From an uncultured Eubacterium sp. (lineage in GTDB: Bacteria; Bacillota; Clostridia; Lachnospirales; Lachnospiraceae): 13,921 bases of DNA. Every line of letters begins with the position of its first letter. The stretch's first letter is position 1. The DNA lies in the NCBI GenBank assembly GCA_905236225.1, contig CAJOPM010000193.1:1-13921 (forward strand), read 5' to 3'. Positions 13,913-13,921 of the stretch are shown piece after piece. Position numbers and translations under genes: made by a program. A model generated the notes under the pieces. It saw only the letters and a list, made by a program, of their open reading frames with translations. It was not told where the DNA came from and searched no databases.

Positions 13913-13921
13913 ATCAAAAGC

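Noticed and set aside
13837..13921. CRISPR array or rho-independent terminator at the right edge
   Set aside because: The palindromes are not regularly spaced identical repeats with spacers, and no T run follows any stem on either strand.

Overview
The window looks like a chromosomal segment of a low-to-moderate G+C, anaerobic, Gram-positive bacterium of the Clostridia, most plausibly Lachnospiraceae. This is inferred from gene content: a Bacillota-type glutamine synthetase with an ANTAR regulator directly downstream, the DapL route to meso-diaminopimelate, strong AGGAGG-type ribosome binding sites, and a biotin-dependent sodium-pump decarboxylase split into separate subunits. No 16S rRNA gene or other direct taxonomic marker is present. 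All thirteen recognisable genes lie on the minus strand, so transcription runs from high to low coordinates. There are no tRNA or rRNA genes, insertion sequences or CRISPR arrays, and no gap between genes exceeds 300 bases.

Region 1 (about 13921 to 8602) is a membrane decarboxylase operon. A strongly folded, repeat-like sequence (13799-13912) precedes five genes: a short divergent MmdA/PccB-type carboxyltransferase, a gamma-type membrane subunit, a biotin carrier protein, the sodium-translocating beta subunit, and an oxaloacetate decarboxylase alpha subunit without its own biotin domain. A clear intrinsic terminator at 8602-8629 closes the operon. The layout suggests one biotin carrier and one Na+ pump that could be served by two different carboxyltransferases.

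Region 2 (8564 to 2) begins with a near-consensus sigma-A promoter (TTGCAA, 17 bp, TATAAT) and a short leader that can fold. Eight tightly spaced or overlapping genes follow: a eukaryotic-type HisA isomerase, glutamine synthetase, an ANTAR RNA-binding regulator with a degenerate receiver, DapF, DapL, a second class I aminotransferase, 5-formyltetrahydrofolate cyclo-ligase and the GTPase TypA/BipA. No internal intrinsic terminator is visible, so this may be one long nitrogen/amino-acid operon, although internal promoters cannot be excluded.

The strongest points for follow-up are the two-carboxyltransferase decarboxylase, the structured repeat-like DNA upstream of it, the eukaryotic-type HisA beside glnA, the oadA start codon separated from its only good Shine-Dalgarno sequence by a hairpin, and the ANTAR regulator that seems to have lost its phosphorylation site. 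I did not find a wholly unknown multi-gene system; most of the genes belong to known families.
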